Shown: positions 11,553-24,230 of the stretch, piece by piece | Position numbering within the stretch: the stretch's first letter is position 1 | How the letters are laid out: each line of letters opens with the position of its first letter | Source of the DNA: Mauremys mutica | Taxonomy: Eukaryota > Chordata > Testudines > Geoemydidae | Length of the DNA: 64,000 nucleotides | Direction of reading: 5' to 3' | Assembly: GCF_020497125.1 (NCBI RefSeq) | Contig: NC_059072.1 | Span: 75,833,697-75,897,696 of the forward strand | Translations under genes and position numbers: made by a program | The notes under the pieces: generated by a model | Database searches by the model: none | Seen by the model: the letters and a program-made list of their open reading frames with translations, nothing else | What the model was told of the DNA's origin: nothing

Positions 11553-11945
11553 TTAGGCCTGGTCTACACTAGGACTTTAAATCGAATTTAGCAGCGTTAA
11601 TTCGAATTAACCGCTCAACCGTCCACACCAGGAAGCCGTTTAATTCGACCTAGAGGGCTCTTTAGTTCGAATTCGGTACTCCACCCCGACGAGGGGAGTA
11701 GCGCTAAATTCGACATGACTATCTCGAATTAGGCTATGTGTGGATGCAAATCGAACTTAGTAGCTCCGGGAGCTATCCCACAGTGCACCACTCTGTTGAC
11801 GCTCTGGACAGCAGTCCAAGCTTGGATTCTCTGACCAGCCACACAGGAAACGACCCGGGAAAATTTGAATTCCTTTTCCTGTCTGGGCGGTTTGAATCTG
11901 ATGTCCTGGTTGGACATCGGGGCGAGCTCAGCAGCACCTGCAACG

Positions 11946-13851
11946 ATGCAGAGCTCTCCAGCAGAGGAGTCCATGCAATCCCAGAATAGAAAGAGGTCCC
12001 CAGCATGGACAGACCGGGAAGTCCTGGATCTGATCGCTGTGTGGGGCGATGAGTCTGTGCTTTCGGAGCTGCGCTCCAACAAACGGAATGCAAAGACCTA
12101 CGAGAAGGTCTCCAAAGCCATGATACAGACAGAGGATACAGCCGGGATACAACGCAGTGCCGCGTGAAAATCAAGGACCTGAGACAAGGCTACCAAAAAG
12201 TCAGAGCGGCAAACGGACGCTCCGGAGCCCAGCCCCAGACATGCCGCTTCTACGAGGCACTGCATGCCATTCTCGGTGGGTCTGCCACCACTGCCCCACC
12301 AGTGACCGTGGACTCTGAGGATGGGATAGTGTCGAGGGGCAGTTTCTCGGCGATGTTCGCCGATGGGGAAGATGAGGAAGGGTTTGTGGAGGACGAGGCA
12401 GGCGACAGCGGTTACAATACTGCTTTCCCCGACAGCCAGGATCTCTTCATCACCCTCACAGAGATCCCCTACCAACCCTCCCCGGCCGTTAACCCGGACT
12501 CAGAATCAGGGGAAGGATCAGTCGGTAAGTGCTATAAACATGGAAACATTTATTTTTTAAAAAACAGGAATAAAAAATGTATAAAAACTATATAAAAACT
12601 TTTCCCTATAAAACTATATAAAAAGAAGGTCCACACATATAGGGATGGAACAGAAATCCTCCTGGGACACTTCCACGAAGCTCTCGTAGAGCAGCTCGAA
12701 AAGTCTCTGCAGGAGGTTCCTGGGGAGAGGTGCCTTATTTGGTGCTCCGTGGAAGCACACTCTTCCGCGCCAGGCCATCCTAATGTACAGTGGAATCATT
12801 GCCTCCACCAGCATGGCAGCATACGGTCCTGGTCTGTGCAGGGATTCTCGCAGCATCCTCTCTCTCTCTCTCCGAGTGACCCGCCTCAGGGTAATCTCGT
12901 TTGGCGATTGCTGCATCTAATTAGGGCAATTAGTGTACTATTACTATTGTGAATGCTTGACTTTTACTTTGCATAGCAATGACCTTCGTTTAACAGCCAC
13001 GTGTTGGAGGCCGCAGAGGAAAAGCATACAGTGATCTTTCCCAGGCACAGCCGCGAGGGGCTGGAACAGGGTCAGACTTTATGCTTTCCAGATTGCCTTC
13101 AGCGGGAGGGCACAGCTATCCATTAACTGTTAAGCAGCCTATGGTGTAGTGCTTACCAGGCCTGGCTGCTACACGGATTCAGCTGTACCGCCCCGCTTGT
13201 CCGATCTCCTGTGCATGACCGCAGCCAATGAAAGCGTATTCCGAAATCTCGAACTTGTCCTGAGAGCTCGTGAGACTAGGTGCCCTGTATGGTCTTGTTC
13301 ACAGAAACTGACTAGACTGTGTTCAGTGTTCGCAAACATGTATCTTTTCAAGGAAATCACTTCCTTTTTCCCATCACACAGCTGCGGTTCTTTCACGAAC
13401 TGCCCCGGCTTCCCCCTCACAGAGGCTGGCGCAGATTAGGCGGTGAAAGAAAAAGACTAGGGACGACATGTTCTCGGAACTGATGGCCTGCTCCAGAGCC
13501 GAGGCAGCCGAGCAGAGACAGTGGAGGGAGACCCTATGTCAGAACCAGCGCTCACACAGCGAACGGGAGGACAGGTGGCGGCAGGAAGACCAGCAGGCGA
13601 CTCAAACGCTGCTTGGGCTAATGAGGGAGCAAACGGACACGCTCCGGCGCCTTGTAGATGTTCTGCAGGACGGCAGGCAGGAGGAGAGAGCCCCCCTGAA
13701 CTGTATCTGCAACCGCCCTCCCCCGCCACAAAGTCCTGTCCCCCCCTCACCCAAAATCACAAGAAGGAGGGGCGCTAGGGGCCTTGAAAACTGTCACTCC
13801 ACCCCAGCAGAGCGCTCATGTACCAAACAGCTCTCATGCCATAAATTTTGA
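11946..13851 (+). pseudogene. Harbinger Myb/SANT-like DNA-binding gene, two exons, disrupted
   Basis: In PIF/Harbinger elements this partner protein carries a trihelix Myb/SANT domain, binds the transposon ends and helps import the transposase. Exon 1 starts at ATG 11946 (MQSSPAEESM) and holds the Myb core: AWTDREVLDLIAVWGDESVL, then NKRNAKTYEKVSKAM. A 2-bp insertion at about 12129-12130 shifts the frame. The correct frame resumes at 12131 with RGYSRDTTQCRVKIKDLRQG and an acidic segment. Exon 1 ends at a GTAAGT donor (12525). A CACACAG acceptor at 13380-13381 restores the frame into exon 2 (13382-13851). Exon 2 has a TGA at 13444-13446, a likely CGA-to-TGA CpG change, just before KKKTRDDMFSELM. 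It then has a Gln/Glu/Arg-rich coiled region (EDQQATQTLLGLM). Two lesions make this copy non-functional. Confidence 0.85.
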
Positions 13852-14680
13852 GAAGTGCTTCCCTTCCTGGATCACCCAGTCCCAAATCCAAGTTTCATCC
13901 CCCCACTGTGTAGTTGAGTATTAAGAGTAGTTTGTTGTTATTCACTGTTTCCGTCACGTTTTCCTTGTCAGAAGACTTTGTGTGATGGGGGGGGAGGGGT
14001 TTTTTAATTGCATAGGACAGCCTCCATTACCAGGGTACAGACTTGGGGGCAGGATCAACAGCAGGACACACACAGACTGCAGTCACTAGGCACCAGGGTC
14101 AGTCTGTGAGGTGTATGCTGCCCCAGGGTCCTAGCACCTGCCATCCACAAATGGCAAGGCAGGCTGCCCTTACCATGCCCTTCCACCCTAGCCACGAGCC
14201 TCTCCGATGCCCTGAGCCCCAGCAAGAGCCCTCATCCACGGACACATACTCACCCTTCCCACACACCCCTCACCCCTTCCTATGCCCCAACCCCCAGCCC
14301 AGAGCCTGCATCCAAACTCCGTCCCAAAGACGGCACCCCTCACCCCTTCCTGCAAACCCACCCCTTCCTGCACACCCACCTGCAACCGTCCTCCCACCAG
14401 AGACCGCTGTAGGAGCAGGAGCCTGTCATTCCTCTACTGTAGAAGCGGTCTGTACATCAGTGCACACCGTACCCACCACAGTCTGTGTCCATATTTCAAC
14501 CCTTGAACAGGAATTCATAATTAAAGAAAACTTTGTTAATAATCAGTGTTCCATTAAATTTATTTTAAAACGTGTGTTGGAAGGGGGGAAACCTGGAGAA
14601 CGGGGTATGTAACCGCAGATCGAAGTCAACAGTCACTGAAACAGGCTCAGGTTCAGCTTCTCTGTAAATCAACTGGAGAG

Positions 14681-16081
14681 TCATAGGTTACCCTGCTCTC
14701 CGAGGAACCTAGCTTTCAAAGCCTCCCGGATGCACAGCGCTTCCCGCTGGGATCTTCTATCGGCACAGCTGTCTGGCTGAGCGTAATCAGCAGCCAGGCG
14801 ATTTGCCTCAACCTCCCATCCCGCCATAAAGGTCTCCCCCTTGCTCTCACAGAGATTGTGGAGCACACAGCAAGCAGCAATAACAACGGGGATATTTTTT
14901 TCGCTGAGGTCCGAGCGAGTCAGTAAGCTCCGCCATCTCCCCTTGAGACGTCCGAAAGCACACTCCACCACCATTCTGCACTTGCTCAGCCGGTAGTTGA
15001 AGAGCTCCTTCTCACTGTCCAAGGCGCCTGTATAAGGCTTCATGAGCCAGGGCATTAGCAGGTAGGCTGGGTCCCCGAGGATCACTGTAGGCATCTGCAC
15101 ATCCCCAACCGTTATTTTGTGGTCCGGGAAGAAAATACCTGCCTGGAGGCGTCTAAACAGACCAGAGTTCCTGAACACACGCGCGTCATGAACCTTGCCC
15201 GGCCACCCGACGTAGATGTTGGTAAAACGTCCCCTATGGTCCACCAGTGCTTGCAGCACCATAGAAAAGTAGCCCTTTCGGTTAATGTACTCGCTGGCCT
15301 GGTGGGCCGGTCCCAGGATAGGGATGTGAGTGCCATCTATAGCCCCACCGCAGTTTGGGAATCCCATCGCGCCGAAGCCATCTATGACGACCTGGACGTT
15401 TCCCAGGGTCACTACCTTTGAGAGCAGTTGCTCAACGATTGCGTGGGCTACTTGAATCACAGCAAGCCCTATGGTAGATTTGCCCACGCCAAAGTGGTTC
15501 GCTACTGACCGGTAGCTGTCTGGTGTTGCAAGTTTCCAGAGGGCTATGGCCACTCGCTTCTGCACAGTCAGGGCTGCTCGCATCCGGGTGTCCTGGCGCT
15601 TCAGGGCAGGGGACAGCAAGTCACAGAGTTCAAGGAAAGTGCCCTTACGCATCCTGAAGTTTCGCAGCCACTGTGATTCATCCCAGACCTGCAGCACTAT
15701 GCGGTCCCACCAGTCCGTGCTTGTTTCCCGGGCCCAGAATCGCCATTCCACACCATGAACTTGACCCATTGCCACCATGATCTCCACTGCGCGGCGTACC
15801 CTGCTTTGTGAGAGGTCTGCGCCACTCTGTGACTTCCTGTCCTCACCGCGCTGCCGGAGCCTCCTCGCCCGATTTCTCAGCAGCTGACTGTGGAAGAGGT
15901 GTTGACAACGGCCATAAGTGCAGAGATGATCGCAGCGGGCTCCATGCTCGCAGTGCTGTGGCGTCCAAGCTGTAACCGACCAGAGAAGGGCGCAAACAGA
16001 TTTCCCGCCGGCGCTTTCAAGGAGAGAGGGCGGGAGTGATGGTTGAATGATGACAGTTACCCAAAACCACCCTCGACACAT
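14681..16081 (-). CDS. Harbinger DDE transposase (HARBI1-like), open frame of 466 aa
   Basis: Transposase of the PIF/Harbinger superfamily, which cuts and pastes the element at TWA targets. The 466-codon frame has no stop. Recognisable features in order: GTFLELCDLLSPALK (about residues 147-161), a helix-turn-helix-like segment YRSVANHFGVGKSTI (190-204), GGAIDGTHIPI with catalytic D249, VGWPGKVHDARVF (292-303), ILGDPAYLL with D337, and VVECAFGRLKGRW with E373. D337 and E373 are separated by 35 residues, a DD35E spacing. The first ~65 residues look atypical, so the real start may be later; a methionine within EIMVAMGQVHGVEW (about 102 or 105) is a candidate. It is transcribed against TMTC2 and towards the Myb-like gene. 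All three catalytic acids are present, but activity is unproven and its partner gene here is broken. Confidence 0.9.
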   Translation of the reverse strand: MCRGWFWVTVIIQPSLPPSLLESAGGKSVCALLWSVTAWTPQHCEHGARCDHLCTYGRCQHLFHSQLLRNRARRLRQRGEDRKSQSGADLSQSRVRRAVEIMVAMGQVHGVEWRFWARETSTDWWDRIVLQVWDESQWLRNFRMRKGTFLELCDLLSPALKRQDTRMRAALTVQKRVAIALWKLATPDSYRSVANHFGVGKSTIGLAVIQVAHAIVEQLLSKVVTLGNVQVVIDGFGAMGFPNCGGAIDGTHIPILGPAHQASEYINRKGYFSMVLQALVDHRGRFTNIYVGWPGKVHDARVFRNSGLFRRLQAGIFFPDHKITVGDVQMPTVILGDPAYLLMPWLMKPYTGALDSEKELFNYRLSKCRMVVECAFGRLKGRWRSLLTRSDLSEKNIPVVIAACCVLHNLCESKGETFMAGWEVEANRLAADYAQPDSCADRRSQREALCIREALKARFLGEQGNL

Positions 16082-16326
16082 TTTTTCCCCCAGCAGGCAT
16101 TGGGGGCTCTACCCAGCATTCCAATGGGCAGCGGGGAGTGCGGGAACTGTGGGATAGCTTCCCACAGTGCACCGCTTCCAAAGTCGACGCTTGCCCCGTT
16201 ACTGTGGACTCAGACAGTCGAATTAGTGTATTTAGTGTGGATACACAAATTCGACTTCATAAGGTCGATTCCACAAATTCAAATTAAGTAGATTCGAAAT
16301 AGTCTTGTAGTGTAGACGTACCCTTA

Positions 16327-19300
16327 TACTCAGCCTGCACACTTCCATCTTTTAATGGTAGCTTTTCCATGATGATTTTCTTGGCCTCATCTTTCAAAGG
16401 AAAGACCTTACATTGTCCTTCTCACATTCTTAGTGCAGGGCTGGCCATACCGTGATTTTGCTAGACTTTTTCAACATGTTCATGTTGCCTCCTCAAATTC
16501 ACTTTCAGATCTGTAAACAGTTGAGCTCATGGCTCCCGCATAAGGTGCCCAAAGATAGTCACAGAAGAGAAGGGAATTACAGTCCCTATTTGGATAGCCC
16601 ATTGCACCAGTAGTGTGCAGCTAACTATCCCCTGCACATTTTGAAGTTATAAAATGGATTCTCTTTTTTCTTAGTCACTAATACTTCCTCCCATTTTTGC
16701 AGCTGCCATTTTCTTCCCATTTCTTTCTGCTGTGCTGATCACCTCCTCTCTATTTTCTACTCACAATCTTCTTCTTCTCTCCCATACTCTTCCTTATCTT
16801 TCAGCCTTTCACTTCCATTGGCATATTTTCTTTGTTTCCCTAGTTGTCTGCAACGACCACAAGGTTTCACCCTATCACTTGAACCCAAAGTCCATCACCA
16901 AAATCCCAGGTCTCTTACCTCTGGGGACCGTTTATTTTATTCCCTTAACCACAATGAAAACTGGATACAGGAAGCATCAGCAACTAGCTTGATCGCTCTT
17001 CCCACCCAACCACACTGCATGGTATCACAATTCCTGCCCAATCCATTGCCTCATATCCTGTAGCCATATATCAGCATTTCCGTCGGACAAATGTATGTCT
17101 TCCTTGCTGGAATGGAGCTCAAGGAGACTTCACCTGGCTCCTGCTCTGGGCTAAATCCTGGGAACTGGGGAGTGCTGGCAAATCAGCTCCCCTCTCCCCC
17201 AGCTGGCCAGTGGGTGCCAGAGACTCCCAGGGGGAGGAGCTACCTAGTGTCCCTTGGCGAGTGTCTCCATCCCTTGCCACTGGGACTGTCCCTCTTTCAC
17301 AGCAGGCCCCATCAATTTCCCCCATCCATTGATGAGGATGGTGGCATTGTTTGCAGTGAAGAAAATACTGGATGTTGCTCTGCCTTGTTCTGCTCCTCAA
17401 TCCTTTGGCTTCCCTCTGAACACCCTCATCTTCCTTTGTCCCAGCTTCACTATGGCCCCTCTTCTACACAATCTTCCGACAAAGGACTTTTGTATACAGT
17501 GTAACAGGAAAGAAATATAGAAGAAATACCTTAACTCCACCATATCCTCCACCCTTTCTTTACTTTTGCTTAACATACATGAATTGCAGTGAGAAAAGTT
17601 TAGAACAGAAGGACTGAGATGAGTGAAGGAAGTGACAACAATAATTAAAGTGAATTCAACATCTATTTTCAAATGTTACTAAAAGCTGTCAATTAAAAGG
17701 TTTAATAAAGCCAGTACAGATTTGAGCTTTCAGTTTGCAATGGAATAATAGTTGAGGTCTGATCATTATCACACTGTCTGTCAGTTTCAACCTGTGTAAC
17801 TATAATTTTCCACTCTAATTCCCAATTCCAGTTAAAATTTCTCACATACTGACATACACATGCACTTTTGGGATATATCTATTTAATATTAAACTCCAAG
17901 TGGAATACATCATAGGATTTCCCAGTTCACCTTCCTCTTCTGGCCCACTTCATTATTTGCACCTGAGGAGTATATCTGAAAGCTTGCATGATGAGGGTTT
18001 TGGGGTTTTTTTCTTCCTCATTCTCTTTTTTTTTCTTGAAGAAATATTTTTATGAGACACAGAAGTTCTATTTTACTAGAACATATGGAAGGGGAAGGAA
18101 GGGTTTTCTCAGTTAGAATCCAGATCTCTATTTTTTCCACCCCACACACCTCTTTCTGATTTAATTTTACATATATTCTTAATTGCTGATTTGATGGAAT
18201 ATATGATCTGTTATGGGATGTCTTGTCATTTCCATGAAAAAAAAATCCTACATCTTTTTTTTTAACATCTTAGTTATTTCCAAATTATGAGAACTGGCTA
18301 CAGGAAATTTTAGATTTGTCCGTTAGTCCTGAAATAATTTTATTATATAATTTTGAGTTTCTGAATTGATAACATGCACCTACTTTGGAGGGAGAATGGA
18401 AAAGGGTGAAAATGTCCACACAAATTTGTGTTAGAGTTTAACTGTTTATATTTCTTGAAGGAATTTAAACACAAGATACATATGAAGCAGACAGTGCCTT
18501 CAGGTTCAGGAAAGAATATATATCACTATCAGAATTGAAAATAATCTCTATACAACTCTGAGTATTGGACACCACATCATGATGTTAAACCATAGGCCAG
18601 TGAAATGCAATACACCTCCTTTTCCCACACACGCACTCTTCCATGTTTGTCTGTTTTCATAAAAAATGATTGAGTGCCCTAAAATTATCTTTTCTTTTAT
18701 TACTGCCATGTCTTCTCTGTATATATTCATTGCTGTACATATGACATCAATGTGCATTAACAGAAAAATAAGACAGAAGACACAAAAGGAGCATATTTTT
18801 GTTTTTGTTTTTTACCCTTCCAGAATGTAATTAACATAGTGCTTCAGAACACAACACTATTTAGATGATGATGTGGTAGTGGATATGAAATGCATATATT
18901 TGGTTGTGGTTTGTTGTTGTTTTTAATTATTCAGGTTTGGTCAATGACATTTCAATATTGGGAATGATTTATGACCAATAAATGGGAAAGGAGCAGAATA
19001 TATTTTATTGGATTTTCTACAGTCATCAGTTTTTTCAGGAGAGCTGAATGGAGGAGGAAATTGGCAGTGGGATATGAAACCTTTGACCTCCAGGTTGATG
19101 GTTCAGCCTTGGTCAATTTTACAACACAATGGTTGTTCCATGGCATCTGTGAAAGGAGTTTCAAGCAGAGGTATCTTCATCACTAAGGCTTCTTTCACGA
19201 CTGGCACTAACTGGCATGCTTGATCGAAGTCTCTACAGATTCCACTGGGATTGAATGGAGATAGAAGCTGGAATAATCTCTCATCTCATCCCTCCAAGCC

Positions 19301-21641
19301 AGGGTTAGAGTCACATTGTGATTCATTCTCAATTTGAACTTTGCTATTTAAGTCTATTGAATAGAAATGGACACTGCACAGATGACTGAAAAAAGGCAGG
19401 AAGTTATTGGGTGATTCTCTCAAATGTTAAGGAGAGACATTTTGGGGTCTCTCTCCTTTTATGTCACACCAGTCATAGTTTGTTTAAAGTTAAACTTTTT
19501 GCAACTTTTTTTTTGAGCTACAGTAAAATGAATGTTGAAACAAACTTCTGTTAACAGTTCGACTTGGCTGTTAGCTTATTTTCCAAGGAAGAGATGGGGC
19601 AGTGAGTGGGAGGAGATGAAGAATGGAAATGATAACTGAGCTAGAAAACTTTCCTTGGCCAGGGAGCTAAAAAAAAAAATAAAAAAATGCTCAGCCAAGC
19701 TTCTAGATCTCAGCCAAAGGCAATTGTACAACATAAACCTAGTTGTAAAATCAAAACTATAAAGTTCACAAATTCAATAATGTTTTATTTCCTGACTTAA
19801 ATAGCCCAATTTTAACCCCAGCTTTTCTGCCTCCTCAAGTCTGTTGCCAGTATTAACACCTACTAATAGCACTGAGACTTGGTTCATTTATTCCCCCAGT
19901 GCCAAACCTGGCTACTGAACCAGTTTCTTGTACCTTCTAGATTCATCTTCCTCTTGTGAACAACTGTTATGATTGTGGGGAGGACTAACCTATGCCCAGT
20001 CTGTTATGACATGCCAAATTGCTGCTAATTGCTGTAGGCTGTGATTTCCCAATTTGCAGTAGGAGCAATTTATAGTTGTATAAACGTAGGAGTATAAATC
20101 AAGTAGTGTGCTAGAGTACTGAGTTACTAAATGCATTTATATTGTCTGGACTTGGTTCTAACATATCAAACACACTAATGAAATATGAATGCAGAGAGCA
20201 TGTTCTTAACCTATGATTTCTTTTATGATTTCCTGATACTTCTTATTTCTTCAATAATTAGTCCTATAAGACTCCTTAAAATAAAGCCACTTTACCGCTC
20301 TATCCAATATACCTGTTTAGCTGTGAAAAGTTAATATAATCTTCCTTTCTCTTCTTGACCGCTTGGGACAATGACCTCCGTGTCTTGTTCCTTTTCTCGG
20401 TCCACTGAAACAAGTTTCTAATTATCATAGTTGCCTTCAACGATGTAGGATACAGTGTTATGAATCAAACTCAAATCTCAAGTGCAGTAGAAATTAAAAG
20501 CTGACATCAGATCTTGCTGAAAAGAGATTTTTAAACAGAATTTGTTCCTTTTTGAGTGTTTTGCCCTGCTGAAACACAGGATGATATACCCTGTTTTTAC
20601 AACTGTAAAAAACGGTAAATAAGAATTCATCCTGTACTGTAAAACTTAAAATTATGGTAACTGTGTGGTGAATGAATGATATTAATTCATTTAATTTGAA
20701 GTTGATTTTTGCAGCTTCAGATCTGCATGCGGCTAATATTACTCCTGTTTTGAAAGGCTATTTGCATAGAGAGACTTTAAACCTGCATTTTACAAGCAAT
20801 AACATGAACAATGGAAGGCAGAAAGGCTAATCTAAGCTCTATAATTTTTCTTGTGCTAATTTGCTTGGTTTTGTATATGCTTAGTATGAGGTTATTTGGA
20901 AGGTGCTAACCCATTCCATTTATAGACTTCCACCTGTTTCTGCAAAAGAGCAGAAAATACCAGCTTCAGTTTGAAGCACAACATAAAATCCCCAGAAATA
21001 AATTTACACACATCCCCAGAAATAAATATTGTTGCAAACCTTTGTACATTTTAATGGGTTACACACTAGTATTTTGTTTACTTATTTTGATATTACAGTT
21101 TCTTTAGAAAAAGTTTAAATTGTGCTTTTTGTTTAAGAACTCTTTGATATAGGAGTAATCATTTTTGTGTGTGGGTCTTGTGAGTGTTTATAATGCTTAG
21201 TACAATGGGTCCCAATCTCTGATTGGGCCTTAGACACCCTTGAAATAATAATTCTTTTCTACGCCTACCCAAATAGTGCATGTGTGTGTCCGTGCATTCA
21301 ATAAAGTGATATGGCTTAAACCTTTTAAAAAAACAACTGTTCATGAAACAGACAATTGTCTTACATTCATAGAAGTGTTAAATGTGGCATTCCTGGGCAA
21401 AATGACTCTTAGTAAAGCTTACTGTCAGAGTATCTACAAGGATATGTCCGTGGAACTCGGAAGGCGCTGTCTGTGTTGTAATAAAAGCTGGACATTTAAA
21501 GTTACACTGTGTAGACCTCAAAAACATTTTACTTATTGATCTTTTCAATACATTTCATGTAAGTCTATTTATTTGTTCATATATGACAATACATCTGAAG
21601 TCTAATTATCATTTGTACTACAGCAACTTCATTCTCTCTAA
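16327..21641. other. Long intronic stretch without recognised gene
   Basis: About 5.3 kb of AT-rich intron. Open frames at 16732-17063, 17091-17520 and 18971-19223 overlap one another in different frames or strands and show no domain or splice pattern I recognise. I could not assign any transposon family here. Confidence 0.4.
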
Positions 21642-21927
21642 GAGTATGTCTACGCTACCCGCCGGATCGGTAGGCAGTGATCAGTCCAGCGGGGGTTGAT
21701 TTGTCTAGTCTAGACGCGATATATCAACCCCCAAACGCTCTCCCGTCGACTCTTGTACTCCAGCTCGCCGAGAAGCGCAGGCAGAGTCGACGGGGGAGCG
21801 GCAGCAGTCTACTCACCAGGGTGAAGGCACCACGGTAAGTTGATCTAAGTACGTCGACTTCAGCTATGTTATTCACGTAGCTGAAGTTGCGTAACTTTGA
21901 TCAGTCCCCCTCAGTGTAGACCAGGCC
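21642..21927. mobile_element. Harbinger-like MITE, copy 1
   Basis: The approximately 286-bp element starts GAGTATGTCTACGCT and ends AGTGTAGACCAGGCC, forming an imperfect inverted repeat related to the ends of the Harbinger element at 11556-16323 (shared GTCTACACT core). It has internal GTCGAC-rich arms and no coding capacity. The flanking triplets are TAA on the left and TTA on the right, so an exact TWA duplication is not confirmed. The copy at 23934-24227 is the same family in inverted orientation. Confidence 0.75.
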
Positions 21928-21930
21928 TTA

Positions 21931-23930
21931 GAGTGCAAAGATGCCTTAAAGTGGGAGCAATTTGTATTTTAGAGGGTTTAAATACAATTTACTTCCACTT
22001 TGAGGCCCCTTTAAATTGATAGGGTAGCGTAAAGAAGCTTAAGTGTAAATGAGACTCAGACCCCTCATTTGTTTTTATAGCTGGTTGTTAAATCTTTAAC
22101 AACATGTGGTCATTCACTGAATATATAGATACAACCCCATATGCTTTTTGGATGCCATTATATTCACTCAGTAGTTATGTTCTAAGTTGAAATTCACTCA
22201 GCACAAAACCTGTGTACCACAAAGCACTCAATTCTGCTCCCTTTGAGGTAGATGGTAAAGCTCTCATTGGTTTAATTGGGAGAAGAGGTAGGCCAACACA
22301 GCTCTTGGGAAATCCTACACTAAAATGATAAGCTCCCTGTGCTGTTGTATTGTGTAAATATTTGTAATGTCTTTATACCTTTTCTGGGATATGGGAAATG
22401 CCAATAAGAAACAGATAGTGTTCCTGTACATGCAGAAACACTGACAAAACTTGAAATGCTTGAATATTGTGCTCCAAAGGAGTGGTGTAATGAATTTGGA
22501 TCTTCTTATCTAGTATCAACAGTCACAAATATTTGGTGACTTGTACATCAGATAGTGCTGTATGCTCATAGCTAAAAATTATGCTCACTAGGTTACATTT
22601 TTTCAGAATTTATATAAGAACAGCTAAATTTAGCGGTTGAAAAGTATGATTAGTAGCTCAGCTAGTAGGATAACTAGAAAGCAGCCTGTTGGCTGGTGTT
22701 TAAGTTCCTAATTTTATTTTATTTATTCATTTCTCAAAAACAGAATTTAGCCATTTGGGTCAGCAATACCTGAATGGTATGCATTTTTTAAGCTCTCTTA
22801 AGATCTTGCATGCTAAGTTAGATAAATTGTTTGAGAAACATACTGGTGAAAGCAACATCCGATCTGACCTCATCAGTCAACTGGGAAAACATGGGGTAAC
22901 AGCCAAAGCACCTGAGTTCTTGCCTTACTTAAGGTAATTTATTTCTTCTTCACAAGGAAAAACATAATTCTTATGAAAGGCTTTCAAATTGCAGAACTCC
23001 ATTTATAAAATGTAATGAAGTCTCTTTGTCAAAAAATGACAGGCCCAGGTGCAGCCTTGAGCATGTACTGTAATTTGCTTTGCATTGTGTGAACAAAGTT
23101 TTCCAAGTGAGAAAGTGTCAGCACACATGCTAAGGAAGCATCATACATAAGCAAGGCCATTTTTGCGTTAGTCTGAGTTCAGTAGGCATTCAGCCTAAAG
23201 CTTTTGCCTACTGAAGGCTGTCAATTGGCATCTTCTTATACTGGATAAGCAATGATGTTGGATGCACTAGTCTCTTTCTAGAAACCTTACTTAGGGGTCA
23301 TAGATGGAACCAGATTGAAGGTTTCAATTTTATATACCCCAAGTGGATTTCTGCTCGCATCAAAACGCCCACAATTTGTAATAATACAAATAGTGGTTAG
23401 TTTGCTTAAGAAACAGCCCACTAATATAAAATTAGGCAAGATGTAGTTTAGGAGTTATATGTTTCGGTGAATCTCTTTGGAGAAACATGAAGTATTGGTT
23501 TGCCTTTTACATAGCTCCACATAGTGCTATTAATCTCTTATTTTTACCAGCTTCAAAATTGACCCTTAAATATTAGGGGAAAATAATTTGCTTCATAAAG
23601 TTTCTATATTTCACTTCTCAGCCATAGTAAATTCAGTAACAATCGTACTAGGTGACTATGATAGTTAAGGACTCTTTTAAATTAAACTCCAAGAAACAAA
23701 ATGATTTATAAGCCTCTATCCTGTCTTAGAGTAACAATTAAAGTTAAATCTGATCCCTCACATTTTAAACATATCCCCAGTAGGTGGCCAAAATCTTTCC
23801 TAGAGTGTTTGCTGCCAGAGTTGCACAACTGACCAGTCAGAAAATTGGAGTTCAAATTGTCAATGCGCACTATTCCTCAAAGTGGATATAAAAAGCCTAT
23901 TGGGTATCAGACAGCAACAAAGGATCTGAC
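21931..23930. other. Intron between two Harbinger-like MITEs
   Basis: About 2 kb with no recognised gene or repeat. A 60-codon open frame at 22755-22937 shows no family features. Confidence 0.4.
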
Positions 23931-23933
23931 TAA

Positions 23934-24227
23934 GGGCAGGTCTACACTGAGGTGTTAAGTCGACCTAAGTTATACGACTCCAGCTACGTGAATAACATAG
24001 CTGGAGTCGACATAGCTTAGATCAACTTATTGCGGTGTCCACACCATGCTGAGTAGATGAGAGAAACTCTCCTGTTGACTTACCTTAAGCTTCTTGTTCC
24101 AGTAGAGTACCGGAGTCGATGGGAGAGTGATCTGCAGTTGATTTAGCGGGTCTTCACTATCCCCACTAAATCGACCCCCAGTGGATCGATTGCTGCAGCA
24201 TCGATCCACAGTAAATGTAGAGATGCT
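23934..24227. mobile_element. Harbinger-like MITE, copy 2 (inverted relative to copy 1)
   Basis: The left end is GGGCAGGTCTACACTGAGG and the right end is GTAGAGATGC, with TAA and TTA flanks. Internal blocks such as CTAGGTCGAC-like words, ACTCCAGCTACGTGAATAACA and AGATCAACTTA... correspond to the reverse complement of parts of 21642-21927. It contains a 12-bp hairpin stem (CGACTCCAGCTA pairing with TAGCTGGAGTCG) and a palindrome around GCTGCAGC at 24190-24200. It is more diverged than copy 1. Confidence 0.72.
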
Positions 24228-24230
24228 TTA

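Larger units (their letters stand above)
11556..16323. mobile_element. Near full-length PIF/Harbinger DNA transposon
   Basis: A 4768-bp element with terminal inverted repeats. The left end is GGCCTGGTCTACACTAGGAC. The right end, read in reverse, is GGGTACGTCTACACTACAAG. It is flanked by the 3-bp target duplication TTA at 11553-11555 and 16324-16326, as expected for PIF/Harbinger. Subterminal sequence is rich in TTCGAATT and related words. Inside are two convergent genes, as in autonomous Harbingers: a Myb/SANT-like DNA-binding gene on the + strand (two exons, disrupted) and a DDE transposase on the - strand (one long open frame). The element sits in the first large TMTC2 intron. Its size and open transposase frame point to fairly recent activity. 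Confidence 0.95.

Noticed and set aside
14043..14612. 189-codon Pro/His-rich + strand frame inside the Harbinger element
   Set aside because: Lies between the two convergent transposon genes in C-rich, repetitive sequence; no domain and no role known in Harbinger elements.
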